A stretch of DNA of 23,192 nt from Chrysophaeum taylorii. Taxonomy: Eukaryota; Sar; Pelagophyceae; Pelagomonadales; Pelagomonadaceae. The stretch spans positions 1 to 23,192 of the forward strand of contig JAQMWT010000144.1 in assembly GCA_029834535.1 (NCBI GenBank), written 5' to 3'. The notes beneath the pieces are model-generated. The model was not told where the DNA came from. It saw only the letters and a program-made list of their open reading frames with translations, and made no database searches. The position numbers were made by a program, and so were the translations under genes. Shown here one piece after another: positions 1 to 8,686 of the stretch. Within the stretch, counting starts at the first letter, position 1. The number at the start of each line of letters is the position of its first letter.

Positions 1-1583
1 GCGCGTTCCCACCCCCCGGGCTCAACGGACGGTCTAGAACAAAACGTGTGAAAGATGATGATGATGAGCCCGAGATTATTACCACAAAGAAAGGCAGGAG
101 GAGAAGACGGAGTCGAAGAGGGAAGGAGCGCCAAGACGAACGAGGCGTGGAAGGAATGTGCCGTGTGCTGAAGGAAATAAATCGAGGAACACTGTGTGCG
201 AGGATGTGAATCCGCTTGCGGTGTAGGAGATGTGCTGGAAGAAGCCGATGCAGTCCGTTGGGCGGGCGATGGCAGATTATGAAGGCAAACTCGTACGCGG
301 CGCCCGAGGCGATGCCGTCGGAGCTCGCGTGGCCGTTCCGCGAATCGATGATTTTTTCTCGGCGCGACGCAGCAAGAATCATACTCGTATCGCGTCTGGA
401 ACGACGCGCTGCTGCTTATTGTGGAAATTGGGATATCCCGCCACCCCTTTCTATCAGCACGCCGATCGACGAGACGCTGTGCGAGTCCAGCTCGGGGCGC
501 GGCTCGTGGCGTGCTACGACCACCACCGATGGGAGGCCAAAGTACACAACACTCCCCCAAACAAAGAAAAGAAAAGGCGAATGAATGGGGTACGCCCTGC
601 AAAAAAAGAGTACTGGTTGCTCGAGGAAAAAAAAAACGGCGGCCTTTCATTTCACCACGAGTGCACGGGTACTCGACCCAAAAAAACAATAACACCGTGA
701 TGCACGAAGAAGAAGAAGATCGTGAATATTATTTTTTTTATTAGAGAAGGGTAAGCGTCGGCGAGGTCAGGAGGTCGAGGTGGATGGTCCACGTGTGCGT
801 CGAGGTGCTTTTCTTTTCTTTTGGCTGCCATAGAGCATTTCACGCGCGTTCCCACCCCCACGGGCTCAACGGACGGTCTAGTGTCAAAACGGTGTGAAAG
901 ATGATGATGATGAGCGTAGCATTCGGTGGCGGCGAGTAGGTGGAAGTTCGGACGGAGCAACCGGAAATCATGCGCACATTTCGAGGCCGACGCGTGGCCC
1001 CCGTGTCCGAAGGTCTAGCCAATCTTGAAATTTGTTCGGATTCCGCAGAAAGTGTGACCCGGATTGCCAGGTCCGACCGCGGTGTGGTGCTGCGAAGGAA
1101 ATAAATCGAGGAACACTGTGTGCGAGGATGTGAATCCGCTTGCGGTGTAGGAGATGTGCTGGAAGAAGCGATGCGTCCGACGCGCGGGTGGCGGTGCTGT
1201 TCAAACTCGGGTGCCATTGATTGCGACCAATGACGATTCCGCTGAATTTATTGATCGGCGCGACGCAGCAAGAATCATACTCGGTCGACTGTCTGGCATT
1301 GTCGGGGCTGCTGATTGTGGTTGGGATATCCCGCCACCCCTTTCTATCAGCACGCCGATCGACGAGACGCTGTGCGAGTCCAGCTCGGGGCGCGGCTCGT
1401 GGCGTGCTACGACCACCACCGATGGGAGGCCAAAGTACACAACACTCCCCCAAACAAAGAAAAGAAAAGGCGAATGAATTACGCGAAGCCCGATACGAAA
1501 GCGAATAAAAACGCGGCCTTTCATTTAACGGTGCCCGTTCGACCCAAAAACAACTGATGCACGCAAAGAAGAAGAATGGGATA
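1..1583. repeat. Tandem pair of diverged ~0.8-kb units beside the transporter 3' end
   Basis: Two units, about 1-842 and 843-1583, share long near-identical blocks separated by unrelated or strongly diverged blocks. The clearest pairs are 1-70 with 843-915, about 164-243 with 1091-1170 (essentially identical), 360-390 with 1257-1287, and 428-588 with 1321-1480 (essentially identical). The tail of unit 1 (about 620-735) also resembles 1515-1592, which is the 3' flank and last codons of the intact transporter gene. Several ORFs cross the units, but they continue in different frames through the same conserved blocks and none matches a family I know. I read the units as non-coding duplicates, partly made of decayed transporter sequence. 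Confidence 0.75.
733..1170 (-). pseudogene. Decayed copy of the 3' end of the SulP transporter gene
   Basis: Positions about 930-1085 align by eye with 1685-1840 of the intact gene. Both contain GAGGCCGACG, then GTGGCCCCC or ATGGCCCCC, then a shared TTCGGATTC block. On the minus strand this stretch encodes NPNKF where the intact protein has NPKKF (near residue 608), in the degenerate cyclic-nucleotide-binding-like domain. The similarity continues more weakly to about 1170. Towards 733-840 it may cover the C-terminus, with about 90 extra bases (843-930) that the intact gene lacks. Reading frame is not kept, so this is a pseudogene fragment. The 930-1085 match is good; the outer limits are uncertain. 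Confidence 0.6.
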
Positions 1584-3605
1584 TTATTTTTTATGAGAAG
1601 CGTGACCTGAACCGGCGGTCAGTGACTTGAGATGCGTCTCGAAGGCACCGTGTCCGCATCGACGCGGGTCGGCGTGGATCTTCGGTAGGAACCGACGCAG
1701 GTCGCGAGGTAAGTGCCGGAAACTGAAGATGAGGCCGACGATGGCCCCCGGTCCGTAGTCGGCAATCCTGAATTTCTTCGGATTCTGAAGCGCGGTGACG
1801 GATGCCAAGGTCGCGACCGACTGGTCGGGGTCTCGTTCGACTACAACGCGGCCGCGCGATACGAGATAGAGAGGGGAACGGACGCGGTCGCCGACGCGCT
1901 CGTTCTGGATGCGGTGACCTTTCGGGAGTTCGATGGATGTGATGACGCGTGCGAGCGCGGTCGCCAGCTTTTCGGATCCCACGCACTGCGCGAGCGAGAA
2001 GGTGCGGCTTTCGGCCCGAAGGTTGTCCTCCTCGGCCGCCTCGAGCGCGCGGTCGGCGTCGGGATAAAAATCAAAGTCCGTCCGAAGCGCTCTTCGCACG
2101 GGCGCCGAGACCCCGCAGAGCCTCAGAGCGCAGGCGTGCGACGCCGCGAGCGCCTTGAGTTGGTCGAACACCTCGGCTGCAGACGGGTCGAGCGCGGTGA
2201 CGAACGTGAAGTCGACGACGAGCGATCGCGTCGCGGGTATCACGAGCCTCGCGTAGGTGAGAATCGGCTGGGCGTTTCCAAAAAACAAATAGCCGTGGAG
2301 TTGAAGGTACTGGGGGCGGTCCCGCGGCTCGAGATCCCTGTGGACGACGCTCCGAAGGCCCGCGCACGCGTACTTGACGCCGCCGACCGCCTCGTATTCG
2401 CGCGCGAACAGCAACAGCGCGAGACCAAGGCCGAGGGCGACTCCGACCAGGAGGCCTAATGTGGGCATCGCGACCCCGATGAGGAGGATGATGGCGAAGT
2501 GCGACGGCGGGAGGCGCTCGTACTGCCGGAGCTGCTTTTCCGCGAGCTTGGCGCCAGACTGGAGCATGAGCGCGCCGCACACGAACGACGGGAGCGACAC
2601 CGAGCATCCGCGACACCCCACCAGAGCAAGCGCCAGCAGGACGACAGGCACCCCGCGATGCGAGAGCTTCCCGAACCCGCGCGCGACCATCATGGGGGAC
2701 GCGCTCGGAGGACAGTACACGCCGCCGACGACGCCCACGCACGCCGTCGCCAGCCCGAGCCACCGAAGTTCGCGCTCGGCGTCGACGGGTGCGTCGATCA
2801 CGCGCGGCAGCGTCGAATACGTCAGCGACTCCTTGAGAAGAATCACCACCACCAACGAGGCGAGATCGGACAAACACGGAAACGACTGGGACGGCGTCGA
2901 CGTCGTCGTCGTCGCCGCCGACGTTATCGACGCGAGCGTCGCGCGCGCGTCGTCGATCTTCGGAAGGGACACCGGCGGAGCGTCGACGCGGAGCGCCATG
3001 TCCCCCGGAACCCACGGGAACACGGCCCACGCGACCGCAAGGATGAGGACCTTGTTCTGTTCGCGGAGACGCATCGCGACGGCTAGCCCCGCCGCCGCGA
3101 CGAGCGCCTTGCCCTCGCACACGTCGAGCGCCATGAGCGCGACGCATACGCCAACCCCGCACAACAGACCACACGCGACCGGCGAGGGCAACCAGTCCGA
3201 GACTTTGAGCAGCTTGGCGCGAGAAAACACCGCCAAGGTCAGGCCCAGCGCGATCTGCGAGACAACCATAAACGTCGCGACGTCAGAGCCCCCCGTCTTA
3301 CGTTTTACGCTCGCGAAAAATAGCGCGATAAACACGTCGGGCACGCACACGACGGCGGGCACGCGCGTCCCAATGTGGTACACGCAGCACACAACCATAG
3401 ATGCGAAGCAGTTCGGAACCAGATTCTCCCCAACCGTCTGCGCTGCCGACACAGCAAAAACGACACCAAACATGAAAGAGATGATCCCGCCGAGGAGGTC
3501 GTTTATGGCAATCCTCACCAATTCCACCACCTTTGACCATCGCCCTGCCTCTTCCTTGGGCGCCAACGGTGATTCTTCGCCCGAGGACCGCGTTCTTGAA
3601 ATCAT
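1584..3605 (-). CDS. SulP/SLC26-family anion or amino-acid transporter with STAS and cNMP-binding-like domains
   Basis: This is an uninterrupted 673-residue protein starting at an ATG. Residues about 32-402 are a series of hydrophobic helices typical of a SulP transporter core. A STAS domain follows at about 430-525 (LQLHGYLFFGNA, then VVDFTFVTALDPSAAEVF). Residues about 540-640 resemble a cyclic-nucleotide-binding fold (LPKGHRI, SPLYLVSRGRVVVE, FRIADYGPGAIVGLI), but the usual FGE phosphate-binding cassette and its arginine are not evident, so ligand binding is doubtful. SulP-STAS-cNMP architecture is known in fungi and protists, including the yeast vacuolar protein Vsb1/YGR125W. Substrate and membrane cannot be read from sequence; a vacuolar location is inference from that subfamily. 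Its 3' end has been duplicated in decayed form downstream. Confidence 0.85.
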   Translation of the reverse strand: MISRTRSSGEESPLAPKEEAGRWSKVVELVRIAINDLLGGIISFMFGVVFAVSAAQTVGENLVPNCFASMVVCCVYHIGTRVPAVVCVPDVFIALFFASVKRKTGGSDVATFMVVSQIALGLTLAVFSRAKLLKVSDWLPSPVACGLLCGVGVCVALMALDVCEGKALVAAAGLAVAMRLREQNKVLILAVAWAVFPWVPGDMALRVDAPPVSLPKIDDARATLASITSAATTTTSTPSQSFPCLSDLASLVVVILLKESLTYSTLPRVIDAPVDAERELRWLGLATACVGVVGGVYCPPSASPMMVARGFGKLSHRGVPVVLLALALVGCRGCSVSLPSFVCGALMLQSGAKLAEKQLRQYERLPPSHFAIILLIGVAMPTLGLLVGVALGLGLALLLFAREYEAVGGVKYACAGLRSVVHRDLEPRDRPQYLQLHGYLFFGNAQPILTYARLVIPATRSLVVDFTFVTALDPSAAEVFDQLKALAASHACALRLCGVSAPVRRALRTDFDFYPDADRALEAAEEDNLRAESRTFSLAQCVGSEKLATALARVITSIELPKGHRIQNERVGDRVRSPLYLVSRGRVVVERDPDQSVATLASVTALQNPKKFRIADYGPGAIVGLIFSFRHLPRDLRRFLPKIHADPRRCGHGAFETHLKSLTAGSGHASHKK

Positions 3606-3935
3606 CAGGGGTGACGTTCTTATTACTTAACCCTCTTTCTTCGCAGGGATGGCATGGGAATGGAATGGAATGGAATGGGGGGCTCTTGGCGCGCCACACC
3701 CAATCCGCTCAACGGTTCAACGCCATACTCCATCGCAGGCGACAAGACGCGCACGCCCTCTCCTTTCGTCACGTCACGTCTAATGCCCCACGTCTCTCCT
3801 CGCCGTCACCCCTTACTTTCGTGATCTTGGCTCGCCAGCCTCCGATGCCCTCGACCTCTGCCGCTGCGCACGCGGAAGCAATTAAACTGAGCCCCCTCCT
3901 CAACGGCGTGCGACCACACTCAGTGCTCTGGCCAG
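3606..3935. other. Intergenic region upstream of the transporter gene, with a short GGAAT repeat
   Basis: About 330 bases separate the transporter start from the stop of the next minus-strand gene. The only distinct structure is a TGGAA pentanucleotide run at 3655-3678, about four to five copies. The stretch presumably holds the transporter promoter and the 3' flank of the upstream gene, but I see no convincing TATA box or other motif. A plus-strand ORF across this region looks like a chance frame. Confidence 0.5.
3655..3678. repeat. GGAAT pentanucleotide microsatellite
   Basis: Four to five tandem copies of TGGAA/GGAAT lie directly upstream of the transporter gene. The run is too short to be satellite DNA, and its neighbours are ordinary unique sequence. 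Confidence 0.8.
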
Positions 3936-4631
3936 CTATTGCGGCGGCGCCACGATTGCGGCCTGCTTTGGATGCTTGTTGGTGCCCCAGTCGACAACGG
4001 TGAGATGCTTAAGTATCCCGCGTAGCTTGGTAGCGAGTCGGCGGTTCCGAGAGGCCAGGACCGTCGGGCGATACTCGGAGGCAAGTCGCACGAGCTCGTC
4101 TTTGTCGGTCGTGACGCACAGAAGGCCAGGAAACGTGGCGTAGCGGTGCCTGCGCGGCGAGCGCGGGTGGATGACCGCGATGTGGTCGCCCTTGCCTCCC
4201 CGGAAGTCGACAGTGTTTAGATCCCACGCCATCACGTGCTTCTCGGGCCGCCAGTCGTTGGGGACGCGCGTGCCCCGAGGGAGCGGCGGCTTCGCATTGC
4301 CAATGCGGCGAATTCTGCGCACGAACGCCGCTGGGAAGTCGGCGCAGGCGTCAACCAGCCTCGAGCTCTCGACGCGCTTGGGGTTTTCCTGGTGCGCGGT
4401 CCAGAGTCTGTTGCCTTTCATATTCACTTTTGCCTTGCGCGCTGCCTTTCGCAGCTGCTGCCGCTGCCAGTCCGTCAGTCTCTGCACTTCGACGCACAGG
4501 CACTTCTCCCAGACCACGGGACCGAACACGGGCAGCCCCTCGCCCGCAGGGAGCGAGGACCATGCCACATTATCGAGAGGCTTTGGCGCAAAAAGCCACA
4601 ACCCATCGTTTTTATCCGTGGGCGTCATCAT
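3936..4631 (-). CDS. Hypothetical protein, 231 residues, family not recognised
   Basis: This open frame starts with two consecutive ATG codons (4631 and 4628) and ends in TAG. I recognise no family. The protein is soluble-looking and basic, with no signal peptide or membrane segment. It has a basic stretch at about residues 50-75 (RQQLRKAARKAKVNMKGNR), several tryptophans, a central PNDWRPEKHVMAWDLNTVDF segment, and a C-terminal half with predicted-looking strands (HIAVIH, GLLCVTT, PTVLASRN, LTVVDWG). It is divergent from the MFS gene, with about 130 bases between the two starts. Gene-like composition and the tidy gap between two real genes support it, but it could also be a lineage-specific or decayed gene. 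Confidence 0.5.
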   Translation of the reverse strand: MMTPTDKNDGLWLFAPKPLDNVAWSSLPAGEGLPVFGPVVWEKCLCVEVQRLTDWQRQQLRKAARKAKVNMKGNRLWTAHQENPKRVESSRLVDACADFPAAFVRRIRRIGNAKPPLPRGTRVPNDWRPEKHVMAWDLNTVDFRGGKGDHIAVIHPRSPRRHRYATFPGLLCVTTDKDELVRLASEYRPTVLASRNRRLATKLRGILKHLTVVDWGTNKHPKQAAIVAPPQ

Positions 4632-4764
4632 TGTTCATGATTGATAGATAACCACGGTTTGTGTTTGACGAAACAAGGGTAAAGATGAGGAGGCAGGGGT
4701 AAGTAAGTCTATTTTCGTTCCAACATAAAGTTCTGATGATGCTAACCAGTTTCAAGCCGTGATC
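4632..4764. promoter_or_regulatory. Divergent intergenic promoter region between the hypothetical gene and the MFS gene
   Basis: Only about 130 bases separate the two divergent ATG codons, so both promoters must lie here or overlap coding sequence. The stretch is visibly richer in A/T than the flanking genes. I see no definite core element. The role is inferred from gene arrangement alone. Confidence 0.5.
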
Positions 4765-6276
4765 ATGGTCGCCTCCCCGAAGGTCGCGGGGTCGTGGTCG
4801 TCGTCGTCCGAAGGCTTGTCCCGGGTGGTGTTGTTTTTGTGTGCCTTCTTGCTCCAGTCTGACCAATCGCTGCTCGCGCCACACCTGAGCGCCGTCGCCG
4901 CGGAGGTCGGTGTGAGCGATCGGAAGCGCGACAAGAAGCTCGGAGGCGAGCTGGCGCTCGGTCTATACCTCGTCGGCGCGCCGGCAGCCATCGGGATCGG
5001 GGCGCTGGGCGACGTTGTGAAGCGACGGTGGCTCCTGGTGGGAATCTTGTGGGTGGGCGCGATCGCTTCGACGGGGACGGGTCTCGCGCGATCGTTCGCC
5101 GCCCTTTTCTGGTGGCGCGCACTGAGCGGCGTCGCTCTGGGCGGGTCTCTTCCCCTGACATTTTCGCTCCTTGGGGACTTTTATCCTCCGGAGCGAAGGA
5201 CGGTCGCATCGGGCCGCATCGGGCTGGCCATGGCGGCGGGTCAGGGATTGGGGACTGTTTTCTCGGGTCTGTTTCGCGAGTGGCGCGTTCCATTTCTCGT
5301 CGTCGGCCTGGGCTCGGCGGTCCTCGGGGTCCTCGCGTGCGCGGCCTTCGACGAGCCACCGCGCGGAAGATACGACGCTAAGAAAGGCTCGGCAGCGCTC
5401 GCCTGCGACCAGAACGCGATCGTCGCGGTCAGAGCTCTCGCGAAGACGCCGACCGTCCGTCTCGTCTTTTTCCAGGGGATCCCGGGCTGCGTCCCGTGGG
5501 GCGTCGTCTCGCGCTTCCTCGTCGACTACCTCCACGTCGACCTCGGGATTCCGATGCGGCCCGCGGCGCTCGTCATGTTCGCGTTTACGACCGGCGTCTT
5601 CGTCGGCATGATAGTCGCGAGCGAGGTTGGCCAACGTCTCTACAACTGGCGACGATGGGCAGCCGCCGTCTACATGGGCTTGGCCGAGGTCGCGAGCGCT
5701 GTCCCGCTCGCCGTGCTCGTCCTCGCGACTAGAGCGCCCTTGGCGCTCCGCGTCGCACTCGCTGCCGCGGGCGGCGTCTGCGCGTCGCAGACCGGCGTCC
5801 TCGTGCGCGCGTGCCTCCAGAACGTCGTCCAGCCTACTCACCGTTCCTTTGCGTTTGCCATTTTCGCGCTCTTCGACGACCTCGGCAAGGCGAGTCCTAT
5901 TCTGGTGGCGATCCTGGTGGATTTTCTCGGCAGACGTCGAGCCTTTGCCTTGGCGATCGTGGCCTGCTGGACCTTTGGGGGCGCGATCAACGCCCTCGTT
6001 GCCCTCACTCTCGAGAAGGACGAACGCCAACTCGCCTTGACCTCCTTCTATTCTTCTTGCGGCGAAGATGGCGGTGGTCGGGAAGAAGAAGAAGAAGTCG
6101 AAGAAGAAGGGGGCCCGAAGCCCGTGCCCTCCTCCTCCTACGCGCCTCCGAGCACGAGTCTGCGCGGGGGGGAGGTCGAGCTTGCCCCTCGGGCTGTCAC
6201 AACAACATCGACCAACCCACTCCTCGCCGACCTCTCTGGGCACGACGGCGGGGAGGAGGCAGACCTGCGTCCGTAA
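4765..6276 (+). CDS. Major facilitator superfamily transporter, Spinster-like
   Basis: The first ATG in frame is at 4765 (an upstream GTG in the same frame is not a credible eukaryotic start), giving 503 residues with about 12 hydrophobic segments. MFS signature A is visible after helix 2 as GALGDVVKRR (79-88). RALSGVALGG follows in helix 4, then GDFYPPERRTVASG. The segment FFQGIPGCVPWGV (235-247) opens the second half. This pattern resembles Spinster-type and related protist MFS carriers. The C-terminal tail after about residue 425 is cytosolic-looking, with an acidic run near 439-449 and NPLLADL near 484-490, which could act as a dileucine sorting signal to an endolysosomal or vacuolar membrane (inference). 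Substrate is unknown. There is no intron or frameshift. Confidence 0.85.
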   Translation: MVASPKVAGSWSSSSEGLSRVVLFLCAFLLQSDQSLLAPHLSAVAAEVGVSDRKRDKKLGGELALGLYLVGAPAAIGIGALGDVVKRRWLLVGILWVGAIASTGTGLARSFAALFWWRALSGVALGGSLPLTFSLLGDFYPPERRTVASGRIGLAMAAGQGLGTVFSGLFREWRVPFLVVGLGSAVLGVLACAAFDEPPRGRYDAKKGSAALACDQNAIVAVRALAKTPTVRLVFFQGIPGCVPWGVVSRFLVDYLHVDLGIPMRPAALVMFAFTTGVFVGMIVASEVGQRLYNWRRWAAAVYMGLAEVASAVPLAVLVLATRAPLALRVALAAAGGVCASQTGVLVRACLQNVVQPTHRSFAFAIFALFDDLGKASPILVAILVDFLGRRRAFALAIVACWTFGGAINALVALTLEKDERQLALTSFYSSCGEDGGGREEEEEVEEEGGPKPVPSSSYAPPSTSLRGGEVELAPRAVTTTSTNPLLADLSGHDGGEEADLRP

Positions 6277-6406
6277 TAGCGTTGTACAGAGGCGGGGGCC
6301 AGCACGAGCCCCGCGGCTACCCACCACCACGGTTGGTAGGTTCCGTTGGTCTTCCTCGACCGCGACATATGTACATGGTCGGGTGGCGCGCCGGTCATGG
6401 ACGTAG

Positions 6407-8119
6407 ATGATGAAACCGCGGAGGCAGGTTTCATCGTCGTCGTCGTCGTCTCGATGCGCGTTGGTGTGTACGTTTGTGGTAGTGGTGGTGGTGGTGTCGG
6501 CGGCTTGGGTGTCGTCGTTCGCGCGCGAGCGCGATGCGGTGTGGCAGAAGCGACGCGGGCGCCTGGCCGCCGAGGCCGCGGAGAGTGTAGAGGCGATGGC
6601 GCGCGAGTCCGCCGCCGCCGCCGCCGCCGCCGATGAGGTCATCCACCAACAGCACAATGGCAGCGTCCACGGCCGCGCCCTAGCCCCCCGAGTCCGGAGG
6701 TCTGGAAGCGCGCGTCGCAGAGGTCCCGCGAGTCGACCGCATCACACGAGTCGTGGCAGGCCCGTCGTCGCAGCCGAGAGAGCGGTCCCGCGCACGCCGC
6801 CAGCCGTACGTCTGTCCTTGTCGCGCAACGCAAGCGCGTCCGTCCCGCAGGAAGAGCTCGCGGGGTATACGTTCTGGTCGTCGGACTTTCACATCGCGCC
6901 TATCGCCGACCTCAAGGACATCTTCGGGCCGCTGGGGATGCGGATCGTGGACGAGTCGCTGTCAGGGCACTGCCACCTCAAGGGTACCTGTGCGAAGCAC
7001 CTGCGCGTCCTGAATCGAGGGAACGGGATCAACCTATCGCCCTGCCCGAACGAACTCCGGCGGAGGTTCTTCGAGGCGTACAAGCGCGACATGCGGACGG
7101 TCGACGCGTTCTTGTGCCACCACGCCGCCGGGCTCTGCGAGCTGTTCATGCCCTTCAATGCGTCGCTCCTCGTCATCGCGTCGACGCGCTACGAGATCGG
7201 GCGCCACGACCCGCGACGATGGCGCGCGTGGAACGAAAACCTAAAGGCGATCGCCCGCAACCCGCGGAACCTCGTCGCCGCCAATAACAGGTACGATGCC
7301 GAGTACATCAAATACTTCACGGGACTCGAGGACGTTCCGGTGGTCCCTAATTACTGCGGCTACGCCGACGCGACCTACTCGCCGACGAGACCAGAGATTC
7401 TCGTCGGTCCCGGCCGCGGCATCAACGCTGATCTGTTTGCCCAGCTCGCTTCCGTCGGTCGACCGCGCGGCACAACCTTCAAGCGCATCCGCGACCTTTA
7501 TCCCCACTTTGAATACCGCCAGCTCGCGAGCCACCCCGCCATCGTTCTGGTCCCCTACCAGGTCTCGATCATGTCCATCTTCGAGTACTACCGCATGGCC
7601 ATCCCCATGTGGGCGCCCTCTCCCGACCTCCTCGCCTCGTGGCAAATTAAGTACCGCGTCCTCTCCGAACGCACCTGGGACCTCGTCCGCAAGAAGCGCC
7701 CGACCCCTCGATCCCCGCTCCCCCGCTCCCCCGCCGCCCCCGACTCCTGGCCCGACCCCAACAACGACATCGACAAGGATGCCATCAAGTTCTGGATCTC
7801 ATTCGCCGACTTCTACGAGTGGCCCCACGTCCAGACCTTTGACTCCTTCGACGACCTCGTTTCCCAAATCAACGCCGCCGACCTCTCTGCGCTCTCGGCT
7901 AAGATTGCCGCGCACAATGAAAAAATGAAGAGAAACCTCGTCGACGATTGGCGACGTATCTTCGCTAAGCTCTTTCGCGGCATCCCCCCCGCCGCTCAGT
8001 CCCCGAGGCCCCAGCTTCTCGACTACGACGCGGCGATGATGGCCCACTACAACGTCAGAGTCTCGTCGGACTGCGTCGGCGACAGCCACCAAATTTCAGG
8101 CCCCACCGCCGATTCATGA
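6407..8119 (+). CDS. Putative Golgi-type glycosyltransferase-like type II membrane protein
   Basis: The 570-residue protein has a short basic N-terminus, one hydrophobic anchor at about 17-35 (VCTFVVVVVVVSAAWV), a low-complexity Ala/Arg/Ser stem to about 150, and a conserved lumenal-looking domain at about 151-525. The domain opens with YTFWSSDFHIAPIADLK and has SLSGHCHLKGTC, FMPFNASLLVIASTRYE and AANNRYDAEYIKYFTG. A later segment, SIMSIFEYYRMAIPMWAPS (about 388-406), resembles the donor-site region of GT-B or exostosin-like transferases. NxS/T sites occur at about 84, 141 and 251. I recall similar WSSDFHI proteins in protists and animals without an assigned reaction, so the enzymatic role is inferred. 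It follows the MFS gene by 130 bases on the same strand, with an ATGATG start. Confidence 0.7.
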   Translation: MMKPRRQVSSSSSSSRCALVCTFVVVVVVVSAAWVSSFARERDAVWQKRRGRLAAEAAESVEAMARESAAAAAAADEVIHQQHNGSVHGRALAPRVRRSGSARRRGPASRPHHTSRGRPVVAAERAVPRTPPAVRLSLSRNASASVPQEELAGYTFWSSDFHIAPIADLKDIFGPLGMRIVDESLSGHCHLKGTCAKHLRVLNRGNGINLSPCPNELRRRFFEAYKRDMRTVDAFLCHHAAGLCELFMPFNASLLVIASTRYEIGRHDPRRWRAWNENLKAIARNPRNLVAANNRYDAEYIKYFTGLEDVPVVPNYCGYADATYSPTRPEILVGPGRGINADLFAQLASVGRPRGTTFKRIRDLYPHFEYRQLASHPAIVLVPYQVSIMSIFEYYRMAIPMWAPSPDLLASWQIKYRVLSERTWDLVRKKRPTPRSPLPRSPAAPDSWPDPNNDIDKDAIKFWISFADFYEWPHVQTFDSFDDLVSQINAADLSALSAKIAAHNEKMKRNLVDDWRRIFAKLFRGIPPAAQSPRPQLLDYDAAMMAHYNVRVSSDCVGDSHQISGPTADS

Positions 8120-8155
8120 CCCCCCTATCTCTCGTCCGTTCTCTCGCTCACCCCG

Positions 8156-8199
8156 TCTTCTTCTTCTTCTTCTTCTTCTTCTTCTTCTTCTTCTTCTTC
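8156..8199. repeat. TTC trinucleotide microsatellite
   Basis: Fourteen to fifteen uninterrupted TTC units lie about 40 bases after the stop codon of the glycosyltransferase-like gene, probably in its 3' UTR or just beyond. Any ORF through it is poly-Phe or poly-Ser and is not credible. Confidence 0.95.
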
Positions 8200-8353
8200 G
8201 TGTGGTACTCTTGTTTCTATCTTAATTCTCTTTTCGTATTGTATTGTACTACTACTCCTATGATGGTCGACAGTCTGCGACCTTGGTTGGGACTGTAATT
8301 TTTTTTTGGACGTCCCTCGATCTGATATCTTCTTATTATTCTCCGGAAAAGCA

Positions 8354-8354
<1 letters not shown>

Positions 8355-8400
<46 letters not shown>
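8355..8400. repeat. TTTC tetranucleotide microsatellite
   Basis: There are about eleven and a half perfect TTTC units. With the TTC run 150 bases upstream, it marks the start of the repeat-rich island. Confidence 0.95.
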
Positions 8401-8676
8401 ATCTCGCGGATTTTAAGCTTCCAAGGCACCAGATCAAGGGGTTAAAAAAGTAGTTTCCAAATGCTTCTAGCTACCTACCTGCTTGATACAACCGTACTGG
8501 TATTGCCTCTGTGGCTCGTGCTCGTTTTTTTCTCTTTTCTTGCTTGCTCGCCTTGTCTCCCCTTTTCTTGCCTGCACCTACGATGCTCCCGTTCTTTGTT
8601 ATGGGTCGCACTTATCTACGTCACAACGAACCAAACCGAACGAACGAACTAAAAGATCGACGCCAATACGGTTACC

Positions 8677-8686
8677 TATATAAATA
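8677..8686 (+). promoter_or_regulatory. TATA-like sequence TATATAAATA
   Basis: A strong TATA-box match sits 31-40 bases upstream of an ATG at 8717 that opens a 137-codon hydrophobic frame of unknown meaning. In the context of a decayed Copia element it might be a remnant LTR promoter. No LTR copy was found around it, so this is suggestive only. Confidence 0.25.

Noticed and set aside
216..744. Overlapping plus-strand ORFs in repeat unit 1, similar to ORFs in unit 2
   Set aside because: The shared block is identical in DNA, so shared ORFs carry no independent evidence; the frames end and begin in diverged sequence without conserved starts.
2374..3630. 418-codon plus-strand ORF
   Set aside because: It is antisense to the intact SulP transporter, in GC-rich sequence that opens long shadow frames; it has no family resemblance.
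3655..3678. GGAAT repeat as possible human satellite contamination
   Set aside because: Only four to five units, embedded in locus-specific sequence next to an intact gene.
4963..6657. 564-codon minus-strand ORF
   Set aside because: It is antisense to the MFS gene and the start of the glycosyltransferase-like gene, highly charged and low-complexity; a shadow frame.
8116..8298. Poly-Phe ORF through the TTC repeat
   Set aside because: It is a product of the microsatellite and has no homology.
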